Below, piece by piece: positions 32,786 to 45,483 of a stretch of DNA of 64,000 bases. How positions within the stretch are numbered: the stretch's first letter is position 1; every line of letters starts with the position of its first letter. The notes beneath the pieces were generated by a model. The model saw only the letters and a program-made list of their open reading frames with translations, was not told the origin of the DNA and searched no databases. The stretch spans positions 434,001 to 498,000 of the forward strand of contig JABFRN010000001.1 in NCBI GenBank assembly GCA_013141175.1, given 5' to 3'. Made by a program: the position numbers and the translations under genes. This stretch comes from Lysobacter sp. Lineage in GTDB: Bacteria; Pseudomonadota; Gammaproteobacteria; Xanthomonadales; Xanthomonadaceae.

Positions 32786-35704
32786 TCAGAACGTGATGCT
32801 CCAGCTGTTGAGCGTGCCGGTGTCGCCGGACGCATTGTCGTTCACGCGGAGATTCCACGTGCCGTTCAACGGTTCGGTCGACAGATTGACGCTGAAGGTC
32901 TGGATGATGTTGTCGGTGCTGCCACCGGTGCGGTTGTGCAGCACGTAGATGCTGCCGTCCGGCGCCACCAGGTCCACCTTCAGGTCGCCCTTGTAGGTGT
33001 GCGTGATGTTCACCGCGACCGGCACCGCAGTACCGGCGTTACCGGTACGACCGGACACCGTGATCGGACTGTTGATCGTGGCGTTGTCGGCGATGGCGAA
33101 CGGCGTGGTGTTGCTGTAGGTCGTCGTACCGCCGCCGCCACCCGTCGTGTAGTTGCCGACCAGGCTGACGCCAGCGAAGGTCGCGTAGGCTTTCAGACGG
33201 ACGTAGTAGGTTCCGGCCGTCGGCGCCGCGAAGGTGCAGGTCTCGGCATTTCCGCCCAGGAACGGACGGCAATCGTACACGGTGTCGGTCGGCGCGGCGC
33301 CGAGCTTCACGTACATGTCGACGTCGCCGGTACCGCCGGAGGTCGTGAACGTCAGGTTGGTCGAGCCCGCGGGCACCACCATCGTGTAGTTCAGCGAAGC
33401 GCCCGTGGCCGCACCCAGACCGGTCACCGGAACGCCCTTGGTCAGCGTGGTGCCGCCGGCAGCGGAGGTGGTGGCCGTCGCGGTGGCCGAATAGCCGCCG
33501 TTGTTGCCGGCACCGTCGTAGGCGCGCACGCGATAGCTGTAGCTCGTGGACGCGGTCAGGCCGGTGTTGGCGTACGTGGTGGCCGTGGTGGTCGCGATCT
33601 GCGCGAAGGCGGTACAACCCGCGCCCGAGCAGCTCTCGATCTTGTAACCGGCCAGGCCGGAACCACCGGTGTCGGTCGCCGCGGCCCAGCTCAGGTTGAC
33701 CTGGCTGCTACCAGATGCAGTCGCGGTCAGACCGGTCACCGTGCTCGGTGCCGTGGTGTCGACCACCGCTGCGCCGGTGAAATCCTGCGCGGTGACGTTG
33801 GCGCTGCTGACGGTCACGCTGCGGGTCGCCGGCGTGAAGGTGTAGCCGCCCAGTGACGGGGTCAGCGTGTAGGTGCCGTTGACCACGCCCGACAGGGTGT
33901 AGGCACCGGTGGCGCTGGTGGTGGTGCTGTTGCTGCCGTTGCTGACCGTGACGCCGTTGATGCCAGCACCAGCGGAGGTGGTGATGGTGCCGGAGATCGT
34001 GTAGGTGGTCACGCCGCCGCAGGCCGGGAACTTGAAGTCCTGGATGCGCGTCTGCCAGCTGCCGGCCGGACGGTACATGCCGACGAACCAGAACGTGCAG
34101 TCGTCGACCGGGTCCACCGTCATCTGGTAGTAGTCGCCCCAGCGGCCGGAGGTTTCGACCGCAGCGCCGGCCGCGACTTCGTTTTCGCCCAGCGACATCA
34201 CGCCGGCCGGATCGGCGGCGGTGCGGCCGGTATAGCCGAGGGTCGGGAACTTGGTCGTCGCGGTGGTCTTGGTGACGTTGTAACCCAGCGCGATGTTGCC
34301 GAACTTGTCCATCGCAGCGGTGCCCATCAGGTGATGGGTGCTGGTGTCGCCCGGGCTGAAGGTGCCTTCCTGATGCAGCGTCCAGGCGCCGGCGCCGACG
34401 CGGCGCAGTTCGAACCAGCGCACGCCGGAGTCGACCACGGTGCCGGTACGGGCAGCGTTCTGGTTCGTCGCCAGGGTGCCGACGATCGCTTCGTGCGTGC
34501 CCATGTTGCGGTACACGAGCTGGTTCAACAGCACTTCGCGGATCGGGTCGAGCTTCGAGGTCGAACCCGGCTGCGGCACGGTCGCGAAGGTCGAATAGTT
34601 GGTGAACCAGCTATTGAACTCGGTGATCGCAACGCGCGGCAGCGTGGTGATGCTGCTGTTCGCCGGGGTGTTCCAGTCGAGGTTCAGTTCGAACAGCTCG
34701 ATGAAGTCCTGGGTGGCGTTGGCGGCTGCGCCGTCATGCGCTTCGTCGTCGCGATGACGGGCGATGAGCTGCTTGCGACCGGCCGGTGCGGCGGCGGTGC
34801 CGTAGAAGGTCGACGGGGTCAGGATCTGGAAGCCGTAGCCCGCCATTTTGCTGATCGTCTGGAAACGCTGCGCAGCGCGCGCGGTGGCGCCGTTGAGCAT
34901 GTTGGCGCGGTCGAACGCGTACAGCGTGACCTGGGCGTTGCCTTCGTTGGTGGCGCAGACGTAGGCGTCGTTCCAGATGCCGCAATGCGGGTAGTCCGGC
35001 ATGGTCGGCGTGGCGTAGCTGTAGAACCACCAGCCGCCGGTCACCGGGTCGGACGTCTTCGAGACGAAGGTGCAGACGCCCAGATCGTCCATGGTCAGCA
35101 TGAACCAGCGGCCGGCCTGACGGTCGTAATGGACCAGCGGATCGCCACGATCGGCGGTGCAGGAATTACCTGCGGGCGCCAGCGAACCGAACGAGGTCGG
35201 GCCGGACAGCAGGGTGCCGGCCTTGTTGTAGACCTTGAACGTGGTCGAAGCGCCGTTGACCGCATAGATCACGTGATTCGCGCCGACTTCCACCACCGGG
35301 TCGCCGGGGCTCACGCCGGTATTCGGGTTGTTGATGCTGACGCGGCTGGTGGGAACAGCCTTGGCACGGGCCGCGCGCGGCGACTCGTCCCACAGCTTCT
35401 GCAGTTCGGGCAGGCGGTCCGATGCGGTCGCCTTGCTCGCCGGCGCGTGCGGCAGCACGCTGCCGATCGGGCGGTACTGGCGGCGATGCGCTTCGCGGAT
35501 GCCCATGCCCGGGCTCCACGGCGCTGCCTTCGGCAGGTTGCGAAGGTCGACGTTGATGCTTTGCGGGGTGACGGGCTGTCCGATCTGCGGACGGCCGGGA
35601 TTGGTCGCCTTGCCGCCCGTGGGCGGTGCGGCCATGACGGCGCACGGCAGCAGCAGCATGATCGCCGCCGCTTTCAGAGCGCCTTTGAATGTCGTTCGTT
35701 TCAT
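32786..35704 (-). CDS. large secreted protein: unknown N-terminal domain, CarboxypepD_reg-like, FN3, PPC, P domain
   Basis: This 972-residue precursor is a paralogue of the gene at 23724: the first roughly 600 residues align throughout (same RLPELQKLWDESP, SRVSINNPNTGVSPGDPVVEVGANHVIYAVN split by small changes, and GRWGDYYQMTVDPVDD stretches), but the tail differs. After the carboxypeptidase-regulatory-like domain it has FN3 and PPC domains instead of two PKD domains, then a P domain ending SWSITF. ATG 35704 begins a signal peptide (LLLPCAVMAAPP). No peptidase signature is visible in the shared N-terminal domain. It lies in the protease array, monocistronic. Confidence 0.85.
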   Translation of the reverse strand: MKRTTFKGALKAAAIMLLLPCAVMAAPPTGGKATNPGRPQIGQPVTPQSINVDLRNLPKAAPWSPGMGIREAHRRQYRPIGSVLPHAPASKATASDRLPELQKLWDESPRAARAKAVPTSRVSINNPNTGVSPGDPVVEVGANHVIYAVNGASTTFKVYNKAGTLLSGPTSFGSLAPAGNSCTADRGDPLVHYDRQAGRWFMLTMDDLGVCTFVSKTSDPVTGGWWFYSYATPTMPDYPHCGIWNDAYVCATNEGNAQVTLYAFDRANMLNGATARAAQRFQTISKMAGYGFQILTPSTFYGTAAAPAGRKQLIARHRDDEAHDGAAANATQDFIELFELNLDWNTPANSSITTLPRVAITEFNSWFTNYSTFATVPQPGSTSKLDPIREVLLNQLVYRNMGTHEAIVGTLATNQNAARTGTVVDSGVRWFELRRVGAGAWTLHQEGTFSPGDTSTHHLMGTAAMDKFGNIALGYNVTKTTATTKFPTLGYTGRTAADPAGVMSLGENEVAAGAAVETSGRWGDYYQMTVDPVDDCTFWFVGMYRPAGSWQTRIQDFKFPACGGVTTYTISGTITTSAGAGINGVTVSNGSNSTTTSATGAYTLSGVVNGTYTLTPSLGGYTFTPATRSVTVSSANVTAQDFTGAAVVDTTAPSTVTGLTATASGSSQVNLSWAAATDTGGSGLAGYKIESCSGAGCTAFAQIATTTATTYANTGLTASTSYSYRVRAYDGAGNNGGYSATATATTSAAGGTTLTKGVPVTGLGAATGASLNYTMVVPAGSTNLTFTTSGGTGDVDMYVKLGAAPTDTVYDCRPFLGGNAETCTFAAPTAGTYYVRLKAYATFAGVSLVGNYTTGGGGGTTTYSNTTPFAIADNATINSPITVSGRTGNAGTAVPVAVNITHTYKGDLKVDLVAPDGSIYVLHNRTGGSTDNIIQTFSVNLSTEPLNGTWNLRVNDNASGDTGTLNSWSITF

Positions 35705-35859
35705 TGCTGAATCCTCAACACATGAATGTGGTTTTACGGAATCGCCCGGTGTGGGTGGATCTTTACCTGGCGAACACTTTTTTGAAGCAGACACGACAAC
35801 ATGCGGCGTCTCGTTCCGGCGGCGGTCGTCCTGCACCGTCGCATGGAATCGGACGACGC

Positions 35860-36698
35860 TTATTCGGGATCGACGAATACGCCCTTGCGTATCACGCGCA
35901 CTTCGCCCACCAGACTTTCCAATACGACCTGCGCCCTGTCCTTGCCGGATTTGGGCTTGCCGATCACGGCGGTCGCGACCTTGTTCGGCTCCTTGCCATC
36001 GTGGTGCACGATCGTCAGCGAGTAATCGGTCGCGAACTGGTTCGAGGTCGACAAGGTCGCTTCCACATCGATCTTGTCGCTGACGATGATGGCGACGTTG
36101 CCGGTCCGGCTGGTCATGCGCTGCACCGAGCCGGGGCGGGCGCTGCTGTCGCTCAGCGAGACCTCGATCTTGCCTTCGCCGGTCCGCGCCTGCACGGTGC
36201 CCTCGGTACCGCGCACCGCGATATCGCCGGTGTCGGTGCCCAGATCGATGTCGCTCTTGAGGCCACGGCTCTCGATCGAGCCAAAACCAGTGCGCACGGT
36301 GAGCGGATGATCCTTGGGAACGTACAGCACCAGATCGATGCGCTGGCCCTGGGCGAGCGCTATGCCATCCGGCAGCTTCGGGGCGACTTCGAAACGACCC
36401 TCGCGCGCCGCGGGCGTGAAGACGATCGTTGCGGCGCCGTCGGGCTGCTGCACGGTCGAGCGGATATCGAGCTGGTCTTCATAGCCGCCGAAGCGCAGGT
36501 AGACGCTGCCATAGGCATTGTCGACCTGGATCGCCTGCCCTGCGGGCAGCTTGAAACTGTCGTCGCGGCGCAAAGGTTCGTCCATCGTCTGCGCCTCTTC
36601 CTGCGGATTTTCCGCAGCCAGCAGCGATGGCGATGCCGCCATGCCGGCGAAGGCAGCGCAGGCGAGGATCGAAACGGACAGGAGCGAATGGAACTTCA
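35860..36698 (-). CDS. exported DUF4097-like beta-helix protein
   Basis: From ATG 36698 the product is about 279 residues with a signal peptide (SPSLLAAE). Repeated short strands with Gly turns (DNAYGSVYLRFGG, GFGSIESRG, DTGDIAVRG, RTGEGKIEVSL, RTGNVAIIVSD, GEVRVIRKG) are the pattern of DUF4097-type adhesin-like right-handed beta structures. ATG 36719 is an alternative start. It begins 45 bp after the TonB receptor stop on the same strand, so the two are likely cotranscribed. Role unknown; a cell-envelope protein is the safest call. Confidence 0.75.
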
Positions 36699-36743
36699 TC
36701 GATGCGGATCTCTTGGACATGATCGAAAGGGATTCAAAGGGTT

Positions 36744-38837
36744 TCAGAAGCGGTAGTCGACGGTGACGATGAAGTTGCGTCCCGGTTCGTCGAGACCGGA
36801 GCCATGTTCGCGGTAATGCCTGTCGGCGAGATTCTCGGCGCGCAGCGACAGCTCGAACGCGGAGCTGACCCGCCACGAGACGCGTGCATTCAAGGTCGCC
36901 CAGCCGGCGGTGCCGGCGGGATTGATGCGCGGATCGATGAGGTCGCGCTCGCTGAGGCGGGTCTGTCCCGAGGCGTAGAACGCATAGGCTTCCAGACCCA
37001 GCGTGTCGCGCACCTGCCAGCGCGCGCCGAGTTTGCCGAACAGCGGCGGGATGCGATCGGCCGGCATCGTGCCGGTGTCGGTGTCCTCGTCGCCGCGCGT
37101 ATGGGTGGCGGTGGCGTAGAGCTCCAGATCGGGCGACGGCATGCGATAGCGCGCGCCGGCCTCGATGCCCCACAGCTCCTGCCGCGCGACATTGCGGTTC
37201 TGCACTTCCAGCGCGCCGTCGACGACATTGCCGGTGAGCACGCTGGTGATCTTGTCGCGATACTGCGAGCGGAACGCGATCAGTTCGCCGCTGAAGGTTT
37301 CGGTGCCGAACTTCACGCCGGCGTCGAAGCTGGTGACGTACTCGGGTTCGAGATCCGGATTCGGCGCGCTGTAGCGGTTGCCCGGGCGCGGCCCGAAGAC
37401 GCCGAGATCGAAGATGTTCGGCGCGCGGAAACCGCGTCCGAGATTGGCGACCAGGCGCACATCGTCCGACAGCTCGAACGCCATGCCGACGTTGCCGGTG
37501 AAATCGTCCGGGGTCAGCGAAACGCCGGGGGTGGTGCCGAGGGCCGGAATCGAAATATCGAAACGGCTGTAGCGCGCGCCGTAGTTCAGATCGAAGCGGC
37601 CGTGACGCCAGTCGTCGCCGGCATAGACCGCCCAGCCGTCCATCCGCGAACCGTCGGGAAAACGCGGTGCGCGCTCGCTGAAGGCGCCGGTATTGATGTT
37701 GACGCGGGTCTTCGACGAATCCACCTCGTCGCGGTAGTACTCGAAACCGTAGCTCAGGTGGTGCGCGCTGCCGATGTCCTTGCCGAACTGCCCGGATACG
37801 CCGGTGGTGGTGTCGCGGTTGAGTTCGGTTTCGAGATTCGGCGTGCCGGTGGCGCGGGTGAGCCGGTCGTCGACCATCTTCTGCCGGCCCAGATGCAGTT
37901 CGCCGTTGTCGAACAGCGCATTGGGGTTGTCGATGCGCCAGCGCAGCTGCGCGAACCGGCGCTGCTGCGGTTTGAAGAAGAACACCGCATTGTCCGGCGC
38001 GGTCTGGCCGAACCCCGGCACCAGTGCGTCGTGACGCGGCGTGCGCGGCTGTTCGGAATACTGCAGGCTCAACATCAATTCATGGCCCGGCGCGATGTCG
38101 GCCTGCCACTTGAAATCGGCGCTGCGCTGGGTGAATCCGGTGAACGGCCGGGTCTTGCCGTCGCCGCTGCGCATGTCGTTCACTTCCTGCGAGGTCAGGC
38201 CCAGCGAGAACGCCATGCCCGCACGGCCGCCCTTCACCTCGGCGCGACCGATCAGCGAATCGTCGGCGCTCGCGGCGATCGCGCGCAGCCGTCCGTCCCA
38301 CTGCCACGCATCGCCTTCGAAATTCAATTCGGGGGTGAGCATCTGCACCACGCCGCCCATCGCGTCGCCACCGTAGAGCGTGCTGGACGGGCCGCGCACC
38401 ACTTCGATGCGATCGAGGCTCTGGCCGTCGACCAGGGCGATGTACTGGTTCGGCGCGTTGCGGAAAATCGAGTTGTTGAGACGGAAGCCGTCCACGAGGT
38501 GCAGCACTTCCGAACCCTTGAGGCCACGCACGATCACCACGCCCTGCCCGGGCGTGGTCTGTTGCACAAACGTACCGACTTCGCCATGCAGCGCATCCAT
38601 CGGCGTCTGCGGCGCGATTTCGCGCAGGCGCGCACCGCCGATCGTGGTGATCGCCGCCGGCACATCCAGCGTGGACTCCGGGCGCTTGGTCGCGGTGACC
38701 TGCACCGTGTCGAGACAGACGACGTCGCCATCGCGGCAACGCTCGCTGGTTTCACCGGTGGTTTCGGCCGCGAGGGCTTCGCCGTTGGCAAGGGAAAGCA
38801 CGGCAAACGCTGCCGCAAGAATGACGCTTTTACGCAT
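36744..38837 (-). CDS. TonB-dependent outer-membrane receptor (haem/haemoglobin-type)
   Basis: The 697-residue receptor has a signal peptide (ALAAE), a TonB-box-like VQVTATKRPES near residue 46, a plug with GVVIVRGLKGSEVLHLVDGFRLNN and DRIEVVRGPSSTLYGGDAMGGVVQMLTP, and a 22-strand-type barrel ending in Phe (VTVDYRF). These plug motifs resemble receptors of the haemoglobin/transferrin/lactoferrin group; the ligand is not certain. It sits between two secreted proteases, and released haem or peptides would be a sensible substrate, which is inference. Confidence 0.9.
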   Translation of the reverse strand: MRKSVILAAAFAVLSLANGEALAAETTGETSERCRDGDVVCLDTVQVTATKRPESTLDVPAAITTIGGARLREIAPQTPMDALHGEVGTFVQQTTPGQGVVIVRGLKGSEVLHLVDGFRLNNSIFRNAPNQYIALVDGQSLDRIEVVRGPSSTLYGGDAMGGVVQMLTPELNFEGDAWQWDGRLRAIAASADDSLIGRAEVKGGRAGMAFSLGLTSQEVNDMRSGDGKTRPFTGFTQRSADFKWQADIAPGHELMLSLQYSEQPRTPRHDALVPGFGQTAPDNAVFFFKPQQRRFAQLRWRIDNPNALFDNGELHLGRQKMVDDRLTRATGTPNLETELNRDTTTGVSGQFGKDIGSAHHLSYGFEYYRDEVDSSKTRVNINTGAFSERAPRFPDGSRMDGWAVYAGDDWRHGRFDLNYGARYSRFDISIPALGTTPGVSLTPDDFTGNVGMAFELSDDVRLVANLGRGFRAPNIFDLGVFGPRPGNRYSAPNPDLEPEYVTSFDAGVKFGTETFSGELIAFRSQYRDKITSVLTGNVVDGALEVQNRNVARQELWGIEAGARYRMPSPDLELYATATHTRGDEDTDTGTMPADRIPPLFGKLGARWQVRDTLGLEAYAFYASGQTRLSERDLIDPRINPAGTAGWATLNARVSWRVSSAFELSLRAENLADRHYREHGSGLDEPGRNFIVTVDYRF

Positions 38838-38946
38838 GTTCTGATGGATCCCTGGAATCAAGAATAGTCAGCGAATTCACTGCAGATCGTTCCAGACACC
38901 CGCCGCAATCCATCCGGCCAGGCATCCTGAATCGCAAAAACCACAC

Positions 38947-38986
38947 AAAAGCGAACCCCTCCCCGCCGATGGCGGGAAAGGGTCGC
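38947..38986 (-). terminator. terminator-like hairpin, second family copy
   Basis: A degenerate version of the GCGAACCCCTCCCCGC hairpin found at 29983-30026. It lies beyond the M4 terminator and may be a backup or a relic. Confidence 0.45.
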
Positions 38987-39054
38987 GTGATCGCATCCAT
39001 GCGTACCGTCCAACGTATCGCTCGCGTCGAACAGGCGGTGTATCGAAAAACACC

Positions 39055-39086
39055 GGCGCCCCCTGCCCCGAAGGACCGGGGGCGCC
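39055..39086 (-). terminator. terminator of the first M4 gene
   Basis: GGCGCCCCC pairs with GGGGGCGCC seven bases after the stop codon. Confidence 0.75.
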
Positions 39087-39092
39087 GATCCG

Positions 39093-41555
<2,463 letters not shown>

Positions 41556-42028
41556 TCACTCTCTCCCTGACGCATGTGATGGATTGAAAGACTGCTTTGG
41601 CAGTTGCCCCCGCATCCGCTGACACGCAAAACTCCACTCCAACGCACCTGAAGGCGTCTGTCAGAGCCAAGGCATGCCAAACGGCGTCACTCTCAGATCC
41701 CCCTGTTGAGTGACTGAACCGACCCTAAGCGGAACTGACGTGCTGCGTCAACTGTTGACCCTCGCCATCCGTACGCCGTCGTCTGGAAGACGACAGGCTG
41801 TCAAAGAAAACGTGATTCCCATGGCCAAAGCTGAGACCGGCTTCACGGTCTGAAACCGCTGTCGTCTCGCTGCATACGATTTCTATTGCGCCGCAGCATG
41901 CGCTTGCGCCGATTTCGCTTGCCCGCTTCGCGGCGCCAGCATCCCGTGCAGGGCTCAGCGCGGACACGCCAGCGGTGCCCGGCCCATCGTCGTGACATCC
42001 ACCTCCGCGCGCTCCGACCCACGCAGCG
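41556..42028. other. leader of the first M4 gene and intergenic DNA
   Basis: It has a probable promoter at 41722-41751 and a leader of about 165 nt. The rest up to the next terminator contains only short frames I regard as shadows. Confidence 0.5.
41722..41751 (-). promoter_or_regulatory. promoter of the first M4 gene
   Basis: On the minus strand TTGACG and TAGGGT are 18 bp apart, with GTTCCG just before the -10 side. The element is nearly repeated in front of the second M4 gene. Confidence 0.7.
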
Positions 42029-42060
42029 CAAAAAAAGAGTCCCGGCCAGGCCGGGACTCT
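42029..42060 (-). terminator. terminator of the second M4 gene
   Basis: AGAGTCCCGG pairs with CCGGGACTCT around CCAGG, and a plus-strand A run gives T residues after the hairpin on the minus strand. Confidence 0.9.
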
Positions 42061-42130
42061 CGGATGGAACAACCACATGCGACGAACCATCACCCGACTG
42101 CCGCCAAGAGCGGCAGCCGGGTGCGGCGCC

Positions 42131-44579
<2,449 letters not shown>

Positions 44580-44703
44580 ACAGATGGAGCGCCTTCTGCG
44601 TGTTCCAACCCGGCGTGTTCCAACCCGGCGTGTTCCAACCCGGCGTGTGCCCGCCCGGCGTGGTCGCCAGCAGATGGAACGCCTTGTTGATGACAATCGA
44701 CGC
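44580..44703 (-). pseudogene. fragment of a third M4 peptidase gene
   Basis: The translated remnant reads NKAFHLLATTPG, then a repeated GWNTP, then QKA, matching [19 protein letters not shown] of the intact neighbour. Nothing before or after in any frame continues the enzyme, so neither zinc site nor start remains. The short frame that includes it should not be annotated as a gene. Confidence 0.75.
44598..44660. repeat. 15-bp tandem repeat in the M4 relic
   Basis: GTGTTCCAACCCGGC is present three times in a row, followed by a degenerate fourth copy (GTGTGCCCGCCCGGC). In the intact M4 genes the same site holds one copy. Confidence 0.85.
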
Positions 44704-44748
44704 CCCGGGCACGACCCGGCGCGCCTGCCGGCCGTCGCTACCCCAGGG

Positions 44749-45300
44749 TCAGAACATCCCGGTTTCGAGCCGGGCGACCTCGGACATCATGCTGCGGCTC
44801 CACGGCGGGTCGAACACCAGCTCGACATCGGCCTCGGTCACGGTCGGGATCATTTCGAGCTTGCCGCGCACGTCGTCGACGAGGATCTCGCCCATGCCGC
44901 AGGCCGGGGCGGTGAGGGTCATGCGCACTTCGATCCGGCGCTGGCCGTCGTCGCCGCGAGCCACGGTGGCGTCGTAGACCAGGCCCAGGTCGACGATGTT
45001 GATCGGTATTTCCGGGTCGAAACAGGTGCGCAGTTGGGTCCAGACCAGCTTCTCCACTTCCTCGTCGCTGGCGCCCTCGGGCAACTCGATCGGCGGGGGC
45101 GGCTCCTTGCCGATGGCGTCGGCGTCCTGCCCGGCGATCCGCATCAGATTGCCTTCGACGAAGACCGTCCAGCTGCCGCCCAGCGCCTGGGTGATGTAGC
45201 CGACGCTTCCGGCCGGCAGGGTGACGACATCGCCCGCCGGCACCAGCACGGCGGCGCAATCGCGTTCGAAACGGACGGGTTCACTGCTGCGGGAATACAC
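44749..45300 (-). CDS. sufT: SufT-type Fe-S cluster assembly protein (DUF59)
   Basis: The 183-residue protein has a short N-terminal beta part (residues 1-75) and then the MIP18/DUF59 domain: DPEIPINIVDLGLVYD, MTLTAPACGMGEILVDDV with the conserved Cys, and VELVFDPPWSRSMMSE. SufT helps maturation of Fe-S proteins. Here it stands alone, without other suf genes in the window. ATG 45300 gives the usual length. Confidence 0.93.
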   Translation of the reverse strand: MYSRSSEPVRFERDCAAVLVPAGDVVTLPAGSVGYITQALGGSWTVFVEGNLMRIAGQDADAIGKEPPPPIELPEGASDEEVEKLVWTQLRTCFDPEIPINIVDLGLVYDATVARGDDGQRRIEVRMTLTAPACGMGEILVDDVRGKLEMIPTVTEADVELVFDPPWSRSMMSEVARLETGMF

Positions 45301-45390
45301 GTGGGTTCGGGGCGCGGCGAAAAAGTCGCGGATTCAGGCGCTTGGGGTACGCCCATTCTACCGGACTGACTTGTGGACATGTCTGTGCGC

Positions 45391-45396
45391 TATAAA
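45391..45396 (+). promoter_or_regulatory. possible -10 box before the TonB receptor
   Basis: TATAAA lies 88 bases before the start codon, with TTGTGG 14 bp upstream of it; the spacing is short. Confidence 0.3.
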
Positions 45397-45483
45397 GGCC
45401 GGGTTCGCCGGGTTGGCCCGGCGGCGCCGGGTCGGGGGAGGTCCGGCGTCGCATCTTTCGACTCCTCATGGAGAGACTGTCAC

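Noticed and set aside
41725-42093. Short frames between the two M4 genes
   Set aside because: No domain, no ribosome site, and they cover the promoter and terminator of the neighbours.
44598-44660. Tandem repeat considered as a CRISPR array
   Set aside because: The units are only 15 bp, directly adjacent with no spacers, and lie in an M4 gene relic.
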